Shown here: piece by piece, positions 5,012-7,345 of the stretch
Layout: each line of letters opens with the position of its first letter
How positions within the stretch are numbered: position 1 is the first letter of the stretch
Origin: Deltaproteobacteria bacterium
GTDB lineage: Bacteria > Desulfobacterota > Anaeroferrophillalia > Anaeroferrophillales > Tharpellaceae
Assembly: GCA_030640695.1 (NCBI GenBank)
Contig: DAOWIX010000065.1
Span: 1 to 7,345 of the forward strand
DNA: 7,345 bases
Direction: 5' to 3'
Program-made: the position numbers and the translations under genes
The notes under the pieces: model-generated
What the model was told of the DNA's origin: nothing
Databases searched by the model: none
The model's input: only the letters and a program-made list of their open reading frames with translations

Positions 5012-6127
5012 ATGGCGGATACTTTATTTACTTTTATCCATTCGATGGGGTTCTACCATCTGACTGTGGGTAACCTTATTATGTGGCTGATCTCTTTTGC
5101 CCTGATGTTTCTGGCCATCAGGAAAGGGTATGAGCCTCTGCTTCTGATTCCGATCGGTTTCGGTATCTTTATTGTCAACCTGCCTTTGACTAATCTGATG
5201 GAGAATCATCAGATTTTGCATATTTTTTACCATTATGGTTTGGAGTGGGAGCTGATTCCGCCGATTATCTTTCTCGGCCTTGGGGCGATGACCGATTTTG
5301 GCCCGGTGATTGCCAATCCCAAAACTCTACTGTTGGGGGCTGCCGCTCAATTCGGCGTCTATATCGCCTTCTTTTTTGCTCTGGGTCTTGGTTTTACGAT
5401 TCCTGAGGCCTGTTCGATCGGAATTATCGGGGGTGCCGACGGGCCGACGACGATCTTTACAACGGTTGCCTTAGCTCCTCATCTGCTTGGGGCAACTGCG
5501 GTTGCAGCCTATTCATATATGGCTCTGGTGCCGGTTATTCAGCCGCCGATCATCAAGATGATGACCACTAAAAAAGAGCGTCTTATCCGGATGAAGCAAT
5601 TGCGTCCGGTCTCAAAGCGTCAGAAAATTATTTTCCCGTTGGTGACTTGTGGTTTGGTTTGTCTCTTTGTGCCGGCTTCGGCGGCCTTGATGGCGATGTT
5701 TATGCTCGGCAACTTTTTTCGCGAGTCCGGTGTGGTTGAACGTTTAAGTGGTACAGCCCAGAATGAGTTGATGAATATTGTTACCATCTTTCTCGGGATT
5801 GCGGTTGGCGGTACGATGAGCGCTGATGCCTTTCTGACCCCGAAAGCGCTGATGGTTTTCGCTATGGGCCTGGTAGCCTTCTCTTTCAGTACAATTGGCG
5901 GTCTCTGTTTGGCTAAATTGATGAATGTCTTCTCGAAAGAGAAGATCAATCCGATGATCGGTGCGGCTGGAGTCTCGGCAGTACCGATGGCGGCCCGGGT
6001 CGTCCAGAAGATGGGAGCGGCCGAAGATCCGCGTAATTTTCTCCTGATGCATGCAATGGGGCCCAATGTCGCCGGGGTTATCGGGACAGTAGTTGCGGCC
6101 GGGCTCTTTTTGACGATGGCTCAATAG
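5012..6127 (+). CDS. oadB: Na+-transporting (oxaloacetate/methylmalonyl-CoA/glutaconyl-CoA) decarboxylase beta subunit
   Basis: 371 aa, the full length of the short OadB/GcdB/MmdB form. This multispanning inner-membrane subunit removes CO2 from carboxybiotin and couples it to Na+ export. Family signatures are present: GAMTDFGPVIANP (91-103), GIIGGADGPTTI (137-148, with Asp143 matching the aspartate shown to be essential in the family), AAYSYMALVPVIQPPI (165-180), GGTMSADAFL (266-275), GAAGVSAVPMAARV (317-330) and MHAMGPNVAGVIG (346-358). About nine hydrophobic segments are visible. The ATG at 5012 is chosen because TAAGGAG (4999-5005) lies 6 nt before it; an upstream GTG-type start would add 15 poorly fitting residues. 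Residue 359 is Thr where I recall Ser in many homologues; this is from memory. Substrate specificity comes from the alpha subunit, which is not in the window, so the symbol is generic. Confidence 0.93.
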   Translation: MADTLFTFIHSMGFYHLTVGNLIMWLISFALMFLAIRKGYEPLLLIPIGFGIFIVNLPLTNLMENHQILHIFYHYGLEWELIPPIIFLGLGAMTDFGPVIANPKTLLLGAAAQFGVYIAFFFALGLGFTIPEACSIGIIGGADGPTTIFTTVALAPHLLGATAVAAYSYMALVPVIQPPIIKMMTTKKERLIRMKQLRPVSKRQKIIFPLVTCGLVCLFVPASAALMAMFMLGNFFRESGVVERLSGTAQNELMNIVTIFLGIAVGGTMSADAFLTPKALMVFAMGLVAFSFSTIGGLCLAKLMNVFSKEKINPMIGAAGVSAVPMAARVVQKMGAAEDPRNFLLMHAMGPNVAGVIGTVVAAGLFLTMAQ

Positions 6128-6150
6128 TCGGCAAGTTTACTTTTTGGGGA

Positions 6151-6170
6151 CCTCGACGATCGGGTTGAGG
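6151..6170 (+). terminator. Weak stem-loop after oadB
   Basis: CCTCGAC (6151-6157) pairs with GTTGAGG (6164-6170), 7 bp with one G-U pair and a 6-nt loop. It lies 23 nt past the oadB stop. Only GTTGTAATTT follows, so the U-tract is poor. Confidence 0.35.
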
Positions 6171-6183
6171 GTTGTAATTTCTG

Positions 6184-6213
6184 TTGACCGAAAGTGGTCT
6201 TGTGTTGTATGAT
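6184..6213 (+). promoter_or_regulatory. Sigma-70-like promoter for tRNA-Leu and tig
   Basis: TTGACC (6184-6189, five of six -35 bases) and TATGAT (6208-6213, five of six -10 bases) are separated by 18 bp. The predicted start is near 6220, about 60 nt before the tRNA. It is the best promoter upstream of the tRNA-tig unit. Confidence 0.6.
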
Positions 6214-6225
6214 AATAGATTATCC

Positions 6226-6257
6226 AAAAATGTCACTACCCTAGTAGTGGCATTTTT
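6226..6257 (+). terminator. Long perfect-looking hairpin between promoter and tRNA
   Basis: AAAAATG (6226-6232), a T-G wobble, and CACTAC (6234-6239) pair with GTAGTG (6244-6249) and CATTTTT (6251-6257) around a 4-nt loop. The 14-pair helix ends in a T-run, so it reads as a terminator in both directions. It could end oadB transcription from upstream. It also lies within a few bases of the predicted tRNA promoter start, so its effect on that transcript is uncertain. Confidence 0.55.
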
Positions 6258-6279
6258 GTTGTTGGTTTTAGGGTTTTTT

Positions 6280-6363
6280 GCGAGAGTGGCGAAATTGGCA
6301 GACGCACTAGACTTAGGATCTAGCGGTTTTACCGTGGGGGTTCGAGTCCCCCCTCTCGCACCA
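6280..6363 (+). tRNA. tRNA-Leu (anticodon UAG)
   Basis: The acceptor arm GCGAGAG (6280-6286) pairs perfectly with CTCTCGC (6353-6359), followed by discriminator A6360 and an encoded CCA (6361-6363). The anticodon stem CTAGA/TCTAG (6307-6311, 6319-6323) holds the loop CTTAGGA, giving anticodon TAG at 6314-6316, which reads CUA and other CUN leucine codons. A long variable arm (CGG...CCG, 6324-6335) marks a class II tRNA as expected for leucine. The T arm is GGGGG-TTCGAGT-CCCCC (6336-6352). The D region contains the usual GGC-AAATTGGCAGACGC pattern. Its 3' end is 98 nt before tig on the same strand, with no promoter recognised between them, so it is probably processed from a shared transcript. 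Confidence 0.97.
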
Positions 6364-6380
6364 TTTCTCAGATTTTTGCA

Positions 6381-6439
6381 GAGAGAAAGTCTTCTCTCAC
6401 TACTTGTAGAGGAGGGCGGCGGCTTTTGTCCGGCCGTCG
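6381..6439 (+). other. Two stem-loops between tRNA-Leu and tig
   Basis: GAGAGAA/TTCTCTC (6381-6387 and 6392-6398, loop AGTC) and CGGCGGC/GCCGTCG (6417-6423 and 6433-6439, one G-U pair). Neither is followed by a proper U-run. They may be processing or stability structures in the tRNA-tig transcript. Confidence 0.35.
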
Positions 6440-6461
6440 TTCAGGCAGAGGATTTGGTTTT

Positions 6462-7345
6462 ATGAATGTTGCAGTGACAGATATCAGTACAGTAAAAAAA
6501 CAGCTGGTTATCGATCTAGGTTCTGAGCAGGTCGATAAAAAATTAAACAAAGCTTATGAGGGAGCTCGGAAAAAGGCGAAGATAAAGGGTTTCAGGCCTG
6601 GGAAAGCGCCTTTGAATGTTGTGAAACGACTCTATCAGGATCAGGTGCGCATGGAGGTTATGGAGGAGCTCGTTCAAGATGGTTACAGTGCTGCTTTGGA
6701 AGAGCACAAACTCTCTCCTTTAGCGCCACCAGCTATCGAAAAACTCAATTTTCCTGAAGATAATAGTGCGCTCTCTTTTGAAGCTACGGTAGAGGTGCTA
6801 CCGGAGTTCTCAATAGAATCTTATGATGATATTGAACTCCAGAAACACTCCAGCGAGATTGATGTCGCTGATGTTGACGCCGAGATGGATAAACTGCGCC
6901 AAAGTATGGCTCAGTTTAAGACCATTGACGAACGCCCCTCGCAGGAAGGCGATACTCTGGTTATCGATTTTGTCGGTCGTTTGGATGGGGTTGAGTTTGA
7001 AGGCGGCAGCGCTGAAGGTTTTACCATAGAGATCGGTAGTGGCCGCTTTATTCCCGATCTTGAACGTCAGTTGGCCGGGCTTGAGCTGGATCAGAGTTAC
7101 GACCTCGAAGCGGTCTTCCCCGAAGATTACAACAAGGCTGAACTGGCTGGTAAAAAGACGGTTTTTACAGTGACGGTTAAGTCTATCCGGGAAAAAGATG
7201 TCCCTGAACTTGACGATGAGTTGGCGGTTCAGATCTCCGGTGGTGAGATGGAGACTCTGGCAGAGCTCCGCGAAAAGATGACCGAATATGTGACCTCCTC
7301 GAAAGCCTCAGAAGTAAAAAATAAAAACGTTGAGGAGATGCTCTC
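6462..7345 (+). CDS. tig: Trigger factor, N-terminal 294 codons
   Basis: The gene runs off the right edge; 294 residues are visible of a family usually about 430-450. Trigger factor is the ribosome-bound chaperone and peptidyl-prolyl isomerase that meets nascent chains at the exit tunnel. The ribosome-binding domain spans about 1-115 and contains the signature GFRPGKAP (43-50) in the loop that contacts the large subunit. A linker leads to the FKBP-like PPIase domain (about 150-245), with GDTLVIDFVGRLDGVEFEGG and the core IGSGRFIPDLERQLAG, ending VFTVTVKSI. The start of the C-terminal chaperone domain follows, from about VPELDDELAV. AGAGGA at 6447-6452 lies 9 nt before the ATG. In many bacteria clpP, clpX and lon follow tig; that cannot be checked here. 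Confidence 0.97.
   Translation, partial: MNVAVTDISTVKKQLVIDLGSEQVDKKLNKAYEGARKKAKIKGFRPGKAPLNVVKRLYQDQVRMEVMEELVQDGYSAALEEHKLSPLAPPAIEKLNFPEDNSALSFEATVEVLPEFSIESYDDIELQKHSSEIDVADVDAEMDKLRQSMAQFKTIDERPSQEGDTLVIDFVGRLDGVEFEGGSAEGFTIEIGSGRFIPDLERQLAGLELDQSYDLEAVFPEDYNKAELAGKKTVFTVTVKSIREKDVPELDDELAVQISGGEMETLAELREKMTEYVTSSKASEVKNKNVEEML

Noticed and set aside
6184..6465. 93-codon plus-strand ORF reading through the tRNA
   Set aside because: It starts at a TTG inside the promoter and translates the hairpin and the whole tRNA-Leu; the RNA gene and tig explain the region.
1..7345. CRISPR array, insertion sequence or prophage
   Set aside because: No regularly spaced direct repeats, transposase, integrase or attachment-site duplication next to the tRNA could be seen.

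Overview
The window looks like chromosomal DNA from a Gram-negative, probably anaerobic bacterium. A TonB-dependent outer-membrane receptor with signal peptide and C-terminal phenylalanine requires an outer membrane. A sodium-pump decarboxylase beta/gamma pair and the tRNA-Leu/trigger-factor junction would suit a Desulfobacterota/Desulfuromonadia-like lineage. That placement is an inference from gene content, not a search result.

Left part (1-3796, minus strand): an uptake locus read right to left. A promoter (3768-3796) is followed by a leader of about 210 nt with a strong intrinsic terminator (3589-3650), then a 742-aa TonB-dependent receptor, a 151-bp gap, a 357-aa periplasmic substrate-binding protein of the BtuF/FepB class, and the first 33 codons of a membrane permease that overlaps the binding-protein stop codon (TGATG). 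Together they give outer-membrane entry, periplasmic capture and inner-membrane passage for a metal chelate, corrinoid or similar ligand. The ATPase gene is expected beyond position 1. The ligand cannot be read from the sequence.

The 385-bp divergent intergenic region (3553-3937) holds the receptor promoter, its attenuator-like leader with two tiny overlapping ORFs, an inverted repeat at 3824-3838, and the ribosome-binding site of the plus-strand hydrolase.

Middle part (3938-6127, plus strand): a small alpha/beta hydrolase (COG2945 type), a 238-bp gap with stem-loops, then a 46-aa OadG-like gamma subunit and a complete 371-aa OadB/GcdB/MmdB-type beta subunit. No biotin-dependent carboxyltransferase alpha subunit or biotin carrier lies in the window, so the membrane half of the Na+ pump must work with a partner encoded elsewhere or just upstream of what can be seen.

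Right part (6128-7345, plus strand): a good sigma-70-like promoter, a hairpin immediately after it, tRNA-Leu(UAG) with encoded CCA, and the first 294 codons of trigger factor (tig), probably one transcription unit. I saw no mobile element, CRISPR array or rRNA. The most interesting unexplained part is the receptor leader.
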